Below the pieces are notes generated by a model. That model saw nothing but the letters and a program-made list of their open reading frames with translations. It was not told the DNA's origin and ran no database searches. A stretch of DNA of 64,000 bases from Tigriopus japonicus (lineage: Eukaryota; Arthropoda; Copepoda; Harpacticoida; Harpacticidae), in assembly GCA_010645155.1 (NCBI GenBank), contig JAAGOF010000081.1, positions 136,002-200,001 of the forward strand, written 5' to 3'. This document shows, in pieces, positions 37,001 to 48,842 of this stretch (the stretch's first letter is position 1; each line of letters begins with the position of its first letter). Both the position numbers and the translations under genes were made by a program.

Positions 37001-40000
37001 TCAAAAATAAGTTGATTTTTAGTACAATGGCTCATGCTCACACTTTTCCACCTACATCAGGCTATGAAGGATTTTAACCTAAGCTTAAAATAGACGCCAA
37101 CAGATGGCGGGGAAGGTACGGCAGGTAATGAGAAAAGTCTTATGAGCTTGACGCATATTGCAGGACCCCTATTTCACGCCATCTATAGGCGATTTTTTAA
37201 GTTTGCGTTCAATCTTCTTTAAACTAGATCATCCCAAAACATCTATATTATTATGGTACAAACATAAGTATCCAAACGCAATATCTGTGTGTTTGAATAT
37301 TTTTTCTAAATTCGATGGTACCACTTATTGCACTCTCAGAAACAGCTCATACCACAAGGAGCAAATTGGATAGCAATTCATGGTTCAATTTCCCCCCAAA
37401 AAACTACACCTTACGTACATATATGTTGCAGATGGCCGGATTTGATGGGATTTTACAAACCAGTGGCTTCATTCCCCCAGGCAAAACACGTGGTCAACTC
37501 GAGATCTACAATGAAGAAACTCGATCAGGTAAGGGGATCAACCTTATGGCCCAATGAGCTTTCATAAATAACAAGAGGCACAACTCTCAGGATGGGAACT
37601 CGTGTTTCCAATCAGATCCCAGGCACAACACAAGCAGACCCTAATAGGAATGTGTTGGAAAGGAAAGAGTGATGTTATTGGACTACATTGTCCTTCCATG
37701 AATGAATTGGGCATCCACTCAAAGAATGGAACAGAAGGCACTTTCAAGCCTCGAGAGACATCATCAATTCTCGGACTCTAATCTGGAGCTTTACTTCAGG
37801 AAGAGTACTGCGTGGCCCAAAAACCGTATTCAGGGTCCACAGAAACAGTGTACATATGGAGGAAGGTTTTCTGTTGACCAACCAAAGAGATTATATGTCT
37901 AGAAGGAGGCTTTCCTCAAGTAGCCAATGGTCCAATGAGGGTTGTGTATGCAGATGATGCCATTAAAGGAAATTTAAATTCATCCACTTCCAATAATTCT
38001 ACCGAAGCTAATGCGTTTTGTAAAACATAACGTGTAAGTTATATATATATTATTTAGAATTCATGCAGGAAAAACTATACTTTCTGGATGGCACGGCTCG
38101 GCATAAGCATTGACATTTTTAGAAAAAAAATTAATCAGATCCAATGACGAACTTGCATTGAGTAGAAGATGCAGGTATTTCAATTTTTCAGCTCAAGTGA
38201 ATATCAGGGTGAAAAGTTATGCCTTCTAAAAGCTATGTAATGAAGAGAGCATAAAATCAAAGCGCTCGCCCTTTTGGTAGTAATAAATACTAGAAAAGGG
38301 TTAGTTCATTCACTCTATGTATGATGGGCGTTGAACTTTCAGAGAGCACAAATATTGATTCAAACGTTTAATTTAGTTAGTCTTGAAATCACCATTAATA
38401 TAACCAGCCTCGTCGTCCTGAGAAATGCATTGGCATACTTTCTTTGAGACCACTCTATTCTTAGGGTAAGCTTTGAATTTACTTGTAAGCATGGATATTA
38501 GAATAACCGATGATTTTTTTATTTTTTTATTTTTGAATGATGTAGGTGTTTGTTTAAAATCCCATTATTCAATTTCAACTGTTTGTTGGCTACACTTGGT
38601 CTCTATTTTGATGAGGAAACCCCGGTCACGTCGACTTTCCTTGATTTGAGATGAGCTTTAAATCCTCCTCTCATACGGACACGAAGTTGACTTGATCTTC
38701 TCGAGCTCAAGAAAAGTTTTCAGTCGATTTTCCTATTCGAAAAACTTTGATATGAGACTTCCATCGCCCTTTGAAGAAAGAAAAAATATGGATTTTGTTT
38801 TGATGTAGCTAAATCAAGAACGAGAACATGTTTTTTCTTTGACCAAGAAGGTTCAAGATGGCAATCAAGGGAAAACTTTTCAATAGTGTTGTGGCAAATG
38901 ACATTTTTTAGGATCAGGAATAAAAAAAGCAAACAGTTTTTGCGATCATCTAATAACATCAAATAAAGAGTATGATGAACCAAAGGCACTTTTTAATCCA
39001 TTTCAAGGCATGCTGGCTTGTTTCATTAATTTAGGTAAAGTATTGAAAAAAAACACTATTCGCATGAATTCAGTTTCATGGGTTAATTTCCAAAATAATT
39101 TGTTCACGTTTTTTAAAGAAGTCAATTTTTTGAGCTCTTTCTTTCATGTGGAAAACTTTCGGCACCTTCTTTTTAGGTTAGGTAGATCTACATTAAAACA
39201 AGTTTTTGGGTCGGAGAAGCAATCCCATTTTTGAAAGGGCCCTCCAAAATAACCAAAATTTTTTTTCAAAAAAAATACTTATCTCAAAATCTCTGAGCAA
39301 AAAAATAGTCATGTGGTTTCAAATAATCATGGTAGGAAAATAATACCTTAATCCACTCTAACCATTGATTAATTACGTATATCTCGTTTTAAAACTTCCT
39401 TCCAGGACCTTGGAACATCGCCAGTGCAGACCCCAAGGACTACTCCTATCATTGGGTTGTCTGGAAAGATGTAGATGGTGACGGTCTCCAAGATGCTATG
39501 GTCGCTAGGTAACAGTGGAAAATTAGGGTATATTCAAGTTACCACAACACCCAAAACGGGGATTACCTTATATCTCCACAGATTCCATTCTGGCTTGACG
39601 GGAAACACCGAGAGTGAGTTGGTTTGGATGAAGAATCCCGGTAATTTGGGCGCCGATGGAGAAAACTGGGACAATTGGGAACAACATGTTCTGATCACTG
39701 AGGGACCCGATGTTTATCTTCAATTCGAGAAATTGGAAGCTGATGGAGTCACTTATGACACCTTTGTCACCGGTGTGTTCCCTTTGACTGAGATGTAGAT
39801 TTACAATGTTTAAAAGTTTGTTTTGGATTATTAGGTGAACTTTGGAGTGAAAGGATTATGTTGTATTATGTGGAAGACGTCCCTGGAGCTTGGGCTGATC
39901 CTGCCAATATCAAAAGCGTGATTATCGACGAGAAGCCCGGTGTTCCATTTGAGGCTCATTTCTATGACTTGAACAATGATGGTAAGAATCAAAGACTTCA

Positions 40001-41125
40001 TTCATTCCAATGCATTCTTAGATTAGTAACTTTTGCACAATTTTTTGGTTTTGATACCGCTGGAGTTTTTGAGGTAAATTCACAAATAAGTTGGAAATCA
40101 TGAACGATGTCGGCCAATTTAAAAAGACATTTTCCTTTGGGATATTGTTTTGTTTAGTAAAAAATGAATACAAGAGTCCAATTATTACTCCTGTAAAGGG
40201 AAAGAATTTCGAAATTTGGGCTCTCAGGCCTCATTTTGGGAAAGATTTAAAGACCTCAAAGGTCTATGGGTATATTTCAAAATGAATTCGTCGGTATTCG
40301 AAAGAAACTATCATTACACTAACACTAAAGATCTGAAGAACTAAACTGAATGCTCCAGTACCCTAGTTTTGATTATTACTATTGAATACACGAGTCAACC
40401 ACGAAAACGGTGTCGGGTTCCGGAAGGAAGCTCCACAAACACACCTCATTCAAAAAGTACGTTAAAAGTACGTTCCATTCATCGTTTGACAGGGAAACTG
40501 GAAATCTTGGCTTCTGCCATTGACGAGTCTGTGGAAGACGCTGCTGGAGGTCGACTTTTGGCTTATATGCAACCCGACGACTTCAGGACGCCCAACTGGG
40601 AGTTGAAAGTCATCTCGGCGCCTTTTGTGGCCACTTTACCTATTGTGGGCAACCGCATGACCCCGGGCAAACAAAGGATGTTCTATCCATCTCGGTAGGG
40701 CCCTTCTTATTTAAATTTGAAATGGTCAAAATGATTGCCGTAACAGAAGGAGCAGTTCTAGCACCATTTACTTGCCATTTTATACAGGGAGTATTCCGAG
40801 CAAACCACCGAATTTGGACCCATGAAGCAATGGATCCTTTTATCCGGCGATGACGATGGCAATCACTATGTGGTTTATCCAACTTCTGAGGACAGGGATG
40901 ATTGGAACTATGAGACACATTTACTCGTGGCAACTGGTAATCTGACGTCTTATATTGAAGGTTTCATGAATCAGAAACATAATATAAATATCTTTGTGGA
41001 TTTTAGAAAAAGCTACAGCTGGCACCATGGCCGTGGTGGATCTGGATAATGACGGCTATGTCGAGATTATTGCGGCTGGATACTCTGCGGGAGAGGTTTA
41101 TGTCTTCACGTATGCCCCAGAATAA
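31036..41125 (+). CDS. Secreted FG-GAP/VCBS-type repeat protein, nine exons
   Basis: The exons are 31036-31237, 36050-36204, 37432-37528, 39406-39508, 39582-39772, 39835-39981, 40493-40694, 40788-40936 and 41007-41125. All have GT-AG borders and all phases agree, giving 454 residues. Residues 1-22 (MAFASRAFAIALLACVASVH...) are a signal peptide and there is no membrane segment, so the protein is probably extracellular. Three Asp-rich loops of the kind that bind calcium in FG-GAP/VCBS (integrin alpha-type propeller) repeats are visible: DVDGDGLQD (about 173-181), DLNNDGKLE (294-302) and DLDNDGYVE (427-435); SGDDDGN lies in exon 8. Conserved Trp-rich spacers (HWVVWKDV, GENWDNWEQH, TPNWELKV, DDWNYETH) mark the blades. 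The function is unknown; such propellers bind ligands. The 4.8-kb first intron holds a hAT-like MITE and a retrotransposon relic. The stop codon overlaps an AATAAA. Confidence 0.85.
34551..34988. mobile_element. hAT-like MITE, TAGAGCACTATAATG family, copy 2
   Basis: It is a 438-bp copy of the 27648-28110 element, starting TAGAGCACCATAATAAAAGA and ending TTTTATTATAGTGCCCTA. The flanking 8-mers GCGAATAC and GCACATCC match at only five positions, so this is an older or rearranged copy. It lies in intron 1 of the VCBS-type gene. Confidence 0.82.
35312..35800 (-). pseudogene. Relic of a non-LTR retrotransposon reverse-transcriptase C-terminus
   Basis: On the minus strand, 35590 down to about 35520 reads NDLPPEIRDLSSIGLFKKNI, which matches the usual WNxLPxxIRxxxSxxxFKxxL tail of LINE reverse-transcriptase polyproteins. 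The expected Trp before NDLP is a TGA stop. Upstream (35800-35600) a broken frame gives LMLPTAPQPGQRTTRSATRQ, again like the RxTRS segment before that tail. No catalytic domain is present. It is a 5'-truncated, decayed insertion in intron 1 of the VCBS-type gene. Confidence 0.5.
38206..38353 (+). mobile_element. Foldback MITE, AAAAGTTATGCC family, copy 2
   Basis: GGTGAAAAGTTATGCCTTCT, then GCCCTTTTGGTAGTAATA, AAAAGGGTTAGTTC and GAACTTTCAGAGAGCA align with the reverse complement of 20467-20614. It lies in intron 3 of the VCBS-type gene (37529-39405), which otherwise shows nothing recognisable. Confidence 0.7.
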
Positions 41126-41143
41126 AATTACCAGTGTGTGAAA

Positions 41144-41149
41144 AATAAA
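41144..41149 (+). terminator. Polyadenylation signal AATAAA
   Basis: AATAAA lies 19 bp after the TAA of the VCBS-type gene. An earlier AATAAA (41121-41126) overlaps the stop codon itself. If either is used, the 3' untranslated region is very short. Confidence 0.55.
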
Positions 41150-41728
41150 GAAAACAATATAAGAGGTTTGGTAGTCTTTCGCACCTTTACTTTGCGTAGT
41201 ACTTGTGGGAGAATGTTTACCGACGATGTTGGCAAATACGAATTTGGAAGAAATCCCGGATTCGAGTTTCCCCAAGTTTAGAAGTTGTTGGAGGAACAAA
41301 ATGCTTTTTAATCACAGTTGTAAGTTTTAACTACGTTGCCGTGCAATCGGAAATAGTGCTATCACGATTTTAGTATTTTAAGTTAACAAAGCAGTGTTCT
41401 TGACACTTTCGAATGACTTTAAAAAGTTAGCCATTAGGTTTACAAATCTAGGAACTTCGTCAATTGATACTCAGGTTTAAACTAAACCGTCAAAAGGTCG
41501 CAAGCAGAACCATCCTTCCTTACATGCCCTCGGTATTAAAACAACCTCTCAAAGACTCAACAATTTTTCGGTTTGACGATGCATCTCTAGTTTTCTTTGC
41601 TCGGATACTTTCATCGCCTTGCTGTAGTGTTGCCATCTCAATCGAATTGTTACAAGATGATGTTCAGACACAAACCTAGATTTGAAAGTTTCTTCATAGA
41701 TAAATAATACGTAAGTATATTGAGCATA

Positions 41729-42073
41729 GGAGCTTATGTCAAAATAGTAATAAAATATCACTTAAAATGCACTTAAACAAGATTTTTGGAAAGCATATTA
41801 CATAACTCTTTAGAGTACGCTAAGATGCTTGTTCTGCCAAAATTACAAGTAAAAATGTCTAACAGATTCATACTCAAATGTATCATTTCTAGAAGAACCA
41901 TGTTCAAAATGGACTTAAATCGAAACTTGAAACATCAACTGATTTTTTCAAAACTTTTAAGTGTTACCCAACTTGTGTCTTTGATCCTGCAAAATATTTT
42001 TTATCGCAAAATGTATTTTAAGTGCCTTTTAAGTGATATTTTTTATTATTTTGAGGTATTTTGACATAAGCTC
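41729..42073. mobile_element. Foldback element, GGAGCTTATGTCAAAATA arms
   Basis: GGAGCTTATGTCAAAATA followed by ATAAAATATCACTTAAAATG at the left is mirrored by CTTTTAAGTGATATTTTTTA and TATTTTGACATAAGCTCC at the right. The arms are about 50-57 bp with a loop of about 240 bp. No second copy was seen in the window. It lies between the VCBS-type gene and the acidic protein gene. Confidence 0.7.
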
Positions 42074-42771
42074 CAAAACTCAAAAAATCATTTATTTTGC
42101 GATATTGAAAAGTAATATGAAATCTTTAGGAATTTGTTTTTTTTTCTTTCATATAACTAGCGTTTTTCGTCTTTTTGGGGTGAAAAATGGAGCATTCAAA
42201 GTCAAATAACTCAGCTGTTGATGAATGAATTTTTATTCAATTTGAATTCAAAGGGTCACTGAATGGCCCTAGATATGGATTAAATAGTTTTTTAAAACAT
42301 GTTATAATAAATAGGTTTTTAGGTTTATAATTTTTTCCCTGGGCCTAAACTTATATACTTTAATTAAAGTAAAGTTGTTCCCCAATAAATTATGGGTTCA
42401 AAAAATGCCATGATGTCTTTGGGTATTTTGATTCAAACCTAAAAAGCCATTTGGAACATCGTGCACCATCATCCAACCTAACTTTTCAAGTTAAAACGGA
42501 ATTCGGTTGGAAAATTGATTTCTGTACACAATTTATGTCATCTAACATCGGTTAAGTCATTTAATCACAAAATAAGATCAAGTTGGCGCCTCTTTCCATA
42601 ACCCTAACCAGAAATGAAACTTTGGCCCTTTTCCCCATCCCTTTTTCGCAAACCTGAGCGGAGCATCTAACTCGCTTTCCGCCCCAAATTGCCAACCGGT
42701 CTTTAGTTGCGCGGGAGTCGCTCGATCGTCTAGAGGGTCGTACTTAATCGTTATCGTTCGAAATCCGTACC

Positions 42772-45700
42772 ATGAACGTTCAAGCCGAGGTAACGGGTGC
42801 GTCTTCGGATACGTCCCTCCGTCCCAATTCCACCTTGAGCAATGAAACTCTCTCGGAAGCTTCCAGCTACTCTTCTTCTTCTTCATCGGATGAACGAGAG
42901 AGTTTGGAATTGGAAGGCGAGTTGGAGATGCTCAGGGAGGATGGATTATATCATCAATTCCGAACTCTGTTGTCTTCGGGCAAGGTCCGAAGGCGTGGCC
43001 AGCCCGTGGAACCGCCCACATCGGCCGGGTAAGACTAGATTATAGGGATTTTCCGATTTGGGAAACGACTTAGAAGTCGTAATAATAATTTTGATCTTGG
43101 AGGAAATTGTGCGAAATGAATCGTTAAAGGGTTGGATAGGGGTGCGGATATGTGGAAAATTGTTTTTTAGTCCGTTTCTTAGGGTTTTACGAGCACTTTG
43201 ATGTAGAAAGTTGAGGTCAAAGATTACTTTGAGATAATTCAGTAGAAGAATAGTTTGTCGTTATTTGCGAAACTTGATCAACAAATCCGTTTTATTATAA
43301 TTGTTCGTTTGAGACTGTCAGTCATCGTTTCATGAATCTCACTTGTTTGGATATGAAATGAGTTTGGTGACATTTCTTAAACTTACAATACAGATAGGAT
43401 TTTCGCCGATTATCAAACTTGCCATAAACCAATCTTGAAATTTATCGTAAAAGGGATGATTCCGGTATTAAAACCCGATCTCGAGCTCCGGTTCAATTAG
43501 CGGACCTCTTCAGTTCCGACGAGGACGACGAAGATTTTGTGATCAAGGGCAAAGGTGGAGGTGGATTTGATCCTGAAACAAGTCCAGGCGATCCCGGTTT
43601 TGTCGAGGACATGAGTCAAGATCCTTTGGAGCCATTCCTGCCTGAAGACTACGCCACACCCAGTGAGTCTTCTTCATCGGACGAAGATCTGGATGTGGTG
43701 GAGGCTGAAGAGTTATCCGATTGTCTCAAAGACGTGGAAGTTCCTTTGGTTATGCGAAATGAAGCCGCCCTCCGGTTTCCGTTTTTGTGGCGCACCCAAT
43801 TCAAATTGGCGTAGGTCTTCTAAAATAAAAGCATGGGAGGAGTCTTAATCTTTCTATGTCTATTTTATCTCAGTGAAGTAGATGAAGGTGCGAGTAATCA
43901 CACGGATTCAGATCCGGACTTTGAGATTCCCGAAGAAGCGTCTTCTTCCTCTTCGTCTGATGAGGAATATGACTTAGCTCGTGAGGAGGAAGATATTGCG
44001 GATATGATTGCTCACATGAACCTGGGACAGGTACGAATGAACTAAGGTACTTTGAATAAGGGGCAATTACTAATTATTCATAGCTCGTCTGCAGAATGAG
44101 GATGAAATGGTGGGAAATGGAATTGACAAGGCCTCTGCCGTGTTTGTCGTTGACAAAAGCCCTCAAAAAGAGGATTCAAAAGAAGAGGAGGAATCTGTTG
44201 TAAACATGCCTGAAGGAGCTGTGGTTTTCGAACATGTCAACTTGGCCGAATCCATCATGTAAGTATTTAAATTTTTCTCATTATAGCAAAGCTTGAAAAT
44301 TAACTTGTTGCTATAAGCCATAGGTGATGAAATGATGTCAATTATTTTTAACTGTCATATTTTGTACGGGTTTGTCCAAGACCTGGACAAACAAAGTTTG
44401 AATAGACATTGCTTGCAGCTGAAATTCAACACTTATTGATATTGTATCAACGTAGTAAAACTTCGGATTCCCCCGACCTATATTTTTACGCATTTTTTAT
44501 GTGTAACTTGTGCCAGTTTTCTTATACTGAGGCCTGATTTTTGGCTCAAATACGCAAGATCTCTTACGAAAGTTGCGAATCGTACTGTGAAATTTGGTTT
44601 GAAAAATAAATGTTAATAGAAAGAAACGCAGGCTCCAATTCCACTGAAGGAAGAAGTAGCCATTGTAAGCCGTATTTTTATATATATTATCCATATTTTT
44701 TAAGCCATTATCATGTTTATTAAAACATGCTTGGAAAATGTTGGCCTAAATTGAAAAAAGTACCGTGAAAGAACCAGTAGGAACAACTGTGATGATGATT
44801 TTATTCGGGGCCTCTCATAGTAGAGAGAGAAAAGTAGAAGTATAGTGTAAATTGAAGGATAAACTGAAAGGATTCATAACTGAAACCGAAAGCAGCTGAC
44901 TACAAAATAATAAAAATACTAAATGTACGTTCAAAATTTAAATCGTTCAATTTGTTCGATATTGGGAAGTCTCGAATTTTGAAAAATCGGAAAACTTTTC
45001 AGTTTTTTGGACCAAAACATTTTCGATTTTTTTTTTTTTTGGTCGAACTCCATGTTTCACAATGATTGTCTGCTTACGGTTTCGGTAGGCATAACCGATA
45101 TCGAAAGCGCCTTCGGTCCATCACAACTCGTAAGCCATCGGGCTTGTTTTCAGAGCGAGACCGATCGATGCCTAAGCAACCCGGTGTCTCCAACCATTGG
45201 AATCGGTTCGGATGGGGTTTTTAAATCCGGACGCCTTTCACTTCGGAAGATTAGCTCTTCTCTTCTAGGTTTCTTTGGAATGGCTGCACTACTTTTACAA
45301 ACAAAACAATTCTTCAAGTTCCAAACGGTCGAATAGGTGCTAATGATTAGGGCCGTGACTTATTTTTCTTTTTCGGGGGAGGATTTTTTTTATTCCGCTA
45401 CAAAGAATGGGATTCCCTGTAAAGAGAGTTTGAATATTAATGCAGTTTTAATAATTGCCGTTTATACGAAATTTGATCTACCAATGAGTTACTGTTGGCA
45501 GATCTGTATAACCCTTGAAAAGTGGGTTGGTCAGGAAAAATATTAAAAAAATTATCTAACCCTGCTTTAAAAGTTGGTAGAAGATAAGCTCCTACTTATT
45601 CCCGACGAAGACTAATGGGCATGGGAAAAGATAGAATAATGAAGGAGCCCGATAAAGAACAGAGGAGGACTTAATTGTTCGAACTAGCCTTGATTCTCTT

Positions 45701-46289
45701 GGATTTGGAGGTGCTCTCAGAACGCTTGTGAAACCACTACGATCACTACAAATGCTTAAATTTGATTTGATTGCTTGAATTTGGACGCTTTCCCTCAATC
45801 TTTAGATCTACTTTCATTTTTTAAATCTTTTTTTTTTAAATTCTTTTCGAAGGTTTGTGTGCAGATAACATGTTTCTTATAAATTTCTGATATTAAAAGT
45901 TTGCACAAAATTTTTGAAGATTAAAGGGGGATATTTTTAAATAAAAAGCAAGACGTACGTCAACGTAAAAGATGCACTCTGACGGAAGACTTCCCCAGAG
46001 GTTTGCTAGTAAAGCCAAACGAATTCTTTTTGAGACATTAAAGTTTAGGTCAGTCAAGGATTCCGACCAAGATGGAACAGATTTTATTCATTGGAAAAAC
46101 GGGGTTTGAACAATGTAAAGTGGAGATTTAGTGACCAAGATGCACCTTATTCCGTTGCTTTTCAGCTCGTTCAAAGAGGACTCTTACAAAGATGAAGAGG
46201 ATCCCGATTTTGAGCCCGACGAATCCGAAATGGATTCAGACACCGAGACTTTGTCTGCTTCAGAGTCAGAATCTCAAACGGAAACCTAG
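42772..46289 (+). CDS. Acidic serine-rich protein, five exons, family not recognised
   Basis: The exons are 42772-43028, 43454-43810, 43874-44030, 44095-44258 and 46166-46289. Four junctions restore whole codons and all borders are GT-AG, giving 352 residues. The protein is strongly acidic and probably disordered. Serine runs followed by acidic residues recur (SSSSSSDERE, SSSSDEDLD, SSSSSSDEEYD, SASESESQ), typical casein-kinase-2 targets. Two related motifs, DSDPDFEIPEE (exon 3) and DPDFEPDESE (exon 5), frame the C-terminal half. More ordered patches are LREDGLYHQFRTLL (exon 1), TRSRAPVQLADLF (exon 2) and RFPFLWRTQFKLA (end of exon 2). There is no signal peptide or membrane segment. A nuclear or chromatin-associated role would suit this composition, but that is inference. 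The last intron (1.9 kb) carries two repeats. Confidence 0.8.
44843..45126. mobile_element. hAT-like MITE, TAGTGATGGACCGAA family, copy 2
   Basis: It shares GATATTGGGAAGT, AAATCGGAAAACTT, GGTTTCGGTAGGCATAACCG and the right end TTCGGTCCATCACA with 9696-9954. Clear target duplications are lost. It lies in the last intron of the acidic protein gene. Confidence 0.7.
45340..45560 (-). repeat. Dispersed repeat, GGGAATCCCATTCTTTGTA family, inverted copy
   Basis: CTACAAAGAATGGGATTCCC (45399-45418) is the reverse complement of the family core. CTGTTGGCAGATCTGTATAA, then CCCTTGAAAAGTGGGTTGG, matches the reverse complement of 49440-49520. It is intronic in the acidic protein gene. Confidence 0.65.
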
Positions 46290-46372
46290 GAATCCTCTAA
46301 TGACATCGTCCGTTTTTATGAACCCCGATATCTTGTCCTTTTTGTATCTTCGACCTTCTAACGCTCTTAAGA

Positions 46373-46378
46373 AATAAA
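46373..46378 (+). terminator. Polyadenylation signal AATAAA
   Basis: AATAAA lies 83 bp after the stop codon of the acidic protein gene. A minus-strand AATAAA at 46411-46406 lies close by. Confidence 0.6.
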
Positions 46379-47561
46379 TTTGCGACCATCTCGTGCATTA
46401 TTCCATTTATTATTGGTCTAATCGCATTGATTGGATGCTTGCCTATCGCGACGACTTCTCATTGTGGTGACGAATCTGGTCCAATTACCGTCGATGGTCC
46501 CCAAGATTGGCCTGGGCCTCTGATGAACCATTCTAGGATCATCTGGCTTCCCTTTCTTGTGTGTGAGAGAGTACCCACAATCCCTGGGACTCGTTGAGCT
46601 ACCCCTGAATGCAGGCATTAGCACGAGAAGGAAGAGGAGGAGACTGCCAAAAAACCGGGGCCTCGGAAACAACGCAACGTAAAGTTCCACTTCTTTCTTT
46701 CTTTGCCCGGGCCACATTTCGTACACTCGATGTGGCAAGCTTTTCTCTTTCGTTTACTCGTTCTTGGACGCCCGACCAAGTAGTGGAAGTGTGCTCGCGT
46801 ATTCCCGCATTCACGAAGCAGTGATGTACTGAAGGAAGGAGCCTCGAAGCTTCAGCTACAGTTCTACGAAAGAAGCGCGGAGTTAGGGGAGAAAAGGGAC
46901 TGTGGAACTTGCCTTTCGGGACCTCTGAGTGAAGTTCGTTTCAGAGGAGGTACTGCTTTTTATGAGAAGGTTAGTTTGACGATTGTTACTTGAGTTGGGC
47001 TTGCCCATGAGTTCTCAGGGGACATTTTTCTATGCCTTGACGAAAAGTGACCCGAGGGAAGATGGAACGATTTTGCTATAAGAATACATGTACAACTTTG
47101 TAAATATACATCCAGTACAAAGAAAAGCCCTGGGACGGTTTTTTCCAATGTTGTTTGTTTGTTAAGGAGTCGGTATATTCTGAAAAAGCATGATCCGTGA
47201 AGAAAGATTCCCGCTCCTTGCCACTTTTTGGCTGCTAATGGAATATATTGGTAATTGTTTGCATTGAAAGACGGTTCAACGCTAAATTTTGACTCCAAAG
47301 AGTTGAGGTTGGAGGGTAGCAGTCAGCCGGGATCGATTCCAATGTATTTCCAATAAAATTTATTTGAGTTTTGTGCATGTTCTGGAAGTGATTAAAATTA
47401 GTTTTGTTTTTCTAAGCTTTGTTTTTTTCTTGTGCCTTGATCCTAAGTGAGACTAAATGATTCATTGCCTTAGATCATTTATTAATCTCTAGAAAGCGTG
47501 CCAGCTTTAGTCAGGCTGATTTGGCAAGCGGGACGGAATGCGTTAAATTTATGAGGAAAAT

Positions 47562-47930
47562 GTCGCCATCACAACTGTTGAGCGGACAGTTAGTGTGACC
47601 AAACATGCGAATCAAGACCAACTTTTTTAAACTCGTTCTTGAAGCCACAAGTTAGTTTTTGTCCATACATGTATTGGATTAACCCTACATAACGCAAAAG
47701 CTTAAATTTGTGTTCTTCCTATCAGTGACTTATTTTATGTATTGGCAAAAAAGTTCCCAGTTGTAGTATTCAAATCCAAGGCATGGTCACCTAGTGATGT
47801 CTTCGTTTTTTTTCAAACCCAAAAACATTACTCAATTCCACATTTGATTCATCAATTGCATGGTGTTGACATTTGCCTGGTCACACATTTCAAATGTTCC
47901 TGCACTTTTGTCCGCTCAACAGTTGGCGAC
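47562..47930. mobile_element. Inverted-repeat element, AACTGTTGAGCGGACA termini
   Basis: GTCGCCATCACAACTGTTGA followed by GCGGACAG at the left is mirrored by TTGTCCGCTCAACAGTTGGC followed by GAC at the right. Inner GTGACC and GGTCAC also pair. At 369 bp it has no transposase and no second copy in the window. Confidence 0.65.
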
Positions 47931-48499
47931 CGGAGACACATTTTTAGGCTTACACTCCTTCTAGTATTAATAGAACTCAATGTCCCTTGCGGACACCCTT
48001 GTAATTATAGAGTCATTAAATCACAACCAGTAAAGAAGGAAACACATGCAACCTTTGAGCTTTTGGAAAAAAAAACCTGTTCTTACGTGTTCGGTATGTA
48101 TGGTATGTATTGAGAAGTTTGAAAATGGGTCAAACTGTTGAGTCAGGGTTCATTTTTGGGAATTAAATTAGTACGGTCACCTCCTTATCAGCTATTCTTT
48201 TAGGAACCGTTTATTCCTTTTGTATTTAGTCAGAGTCCTTGGTTTAGTATAGCGATAGCATAAGTAATGTCCTAATAATTTAAAAGAGCTCCTTGGATAG
48301 TTATGTCAAAATGCAACATCGAAACAACCAAGACTATTTTCAGAAATTCTTATGAAATTTCGGAGTTGACGGATCAATGCCCACCTTTGTTTTTGACGTT
48401 TGACAACCTCTGAAAAGGTACCCATCCCAACGGAAAGCCCTCTCGTCCATTTGCTCGGGGACGAAAAAGGCTGCAAAGCAAAGAAGGCTTTCACAACGC

Positions 48500-48530
48500 G
48501 TTGTTGTAGTAGTAGGAGTAGTAGTAGTCG
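48500..48530 (+). repeat. TAG/TTG trinucleotide microsatellite
   Basis: It is an imperfect run of GTT, TAG and GAG units upstream of the tipE start, probably in the promoter or 5' leader. Confidence 0.7.
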
Positions 48531-48768
48531 TAACCCCAGACTTGAGATAATAACGAGGAACGAGACTGGAAAGGCCGACAGAAGGCTGTGAGCGACGAGT
48601 GGAGTAGGAACAAAATAGGACAGACATCCAGGGACAGAAGAACCACATTGCCCAATCACTCCCAATCTAGTGAAGTTTGCTCACTCATCCGTCCATGAGA
48701 AAGATCATGTAGACAACCCATCCACCTCATTGGGTTGATTTGACCTCCAGTTCCTACTCCCTCAAAAG

Positions 48769-48835
48769 GTAAGCAGTACTAACCTTCAGAGCCATACCTG
48801 TCTTTTTTAATGGTTCCAAACATTGAACGTTTCAG
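48769..48835 (+). other. Small intron in the tipE 5' leader
   Basis: AAAAG|GTAAGC at the left and AACGTTTCAG|CTTAGTC at the right bound a 67-bp intron, the same size as the two smallest coding introns of this gene (65 and 68 bp). It removes an in-frame upstream ATG at 48810, which is why translation is placed at 48843. Confidence 0.65.
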
Positions 48836-48842
48836 CTTAGTC

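Larger units (their letters stand above)
46380..48768. other. Spacer between acidic protein gene and tipE, includes tipE 5' leader
   Basis: 46600-46950 is less AT-rich and carries overlapping frames on both strands. The minus frame ending at 46420 has an acceptor-like GCATTCAG and is followed by an AATAAA, so a small antisense gene cannot be excluded. A TAG/TTG microsatellite lies at 48500-48530. The 3' end up to 48768 is probably a 5' untranslated exon of tipE. Confidence 0.4.

Noticed and set aside
39773..39798. Read-through of VCBS exon 5 to a nearby TAG
   Set aside because: Splicing at 39772 to 39835 is in phase and continues the blade sequence (TFVTGELWSERI).
40396..40492. Possible extra exon of the VCBS-type gene before exon 7
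   Set aside because: The frame that joins exon 6 meets a stop. Direct joining of 39981 to 40493 gives the canonical DLNNDGKLE loop.
46418..46738. Minus-strand 106-codon frame with a hydrophobic stretch and nearby AATAAA
   Set aside because: The frame overlaps others on both strands, its hydrophobic part lies before a possible splice acceptor, and no family or upstream exon is visible.
48810..48842. Upstream in-frame ATG for tipE
   Set aside because: It lies inside a likely 67-bp leader intron (GTAAGC...TTTCAG), so the start at 48843 is preferred.
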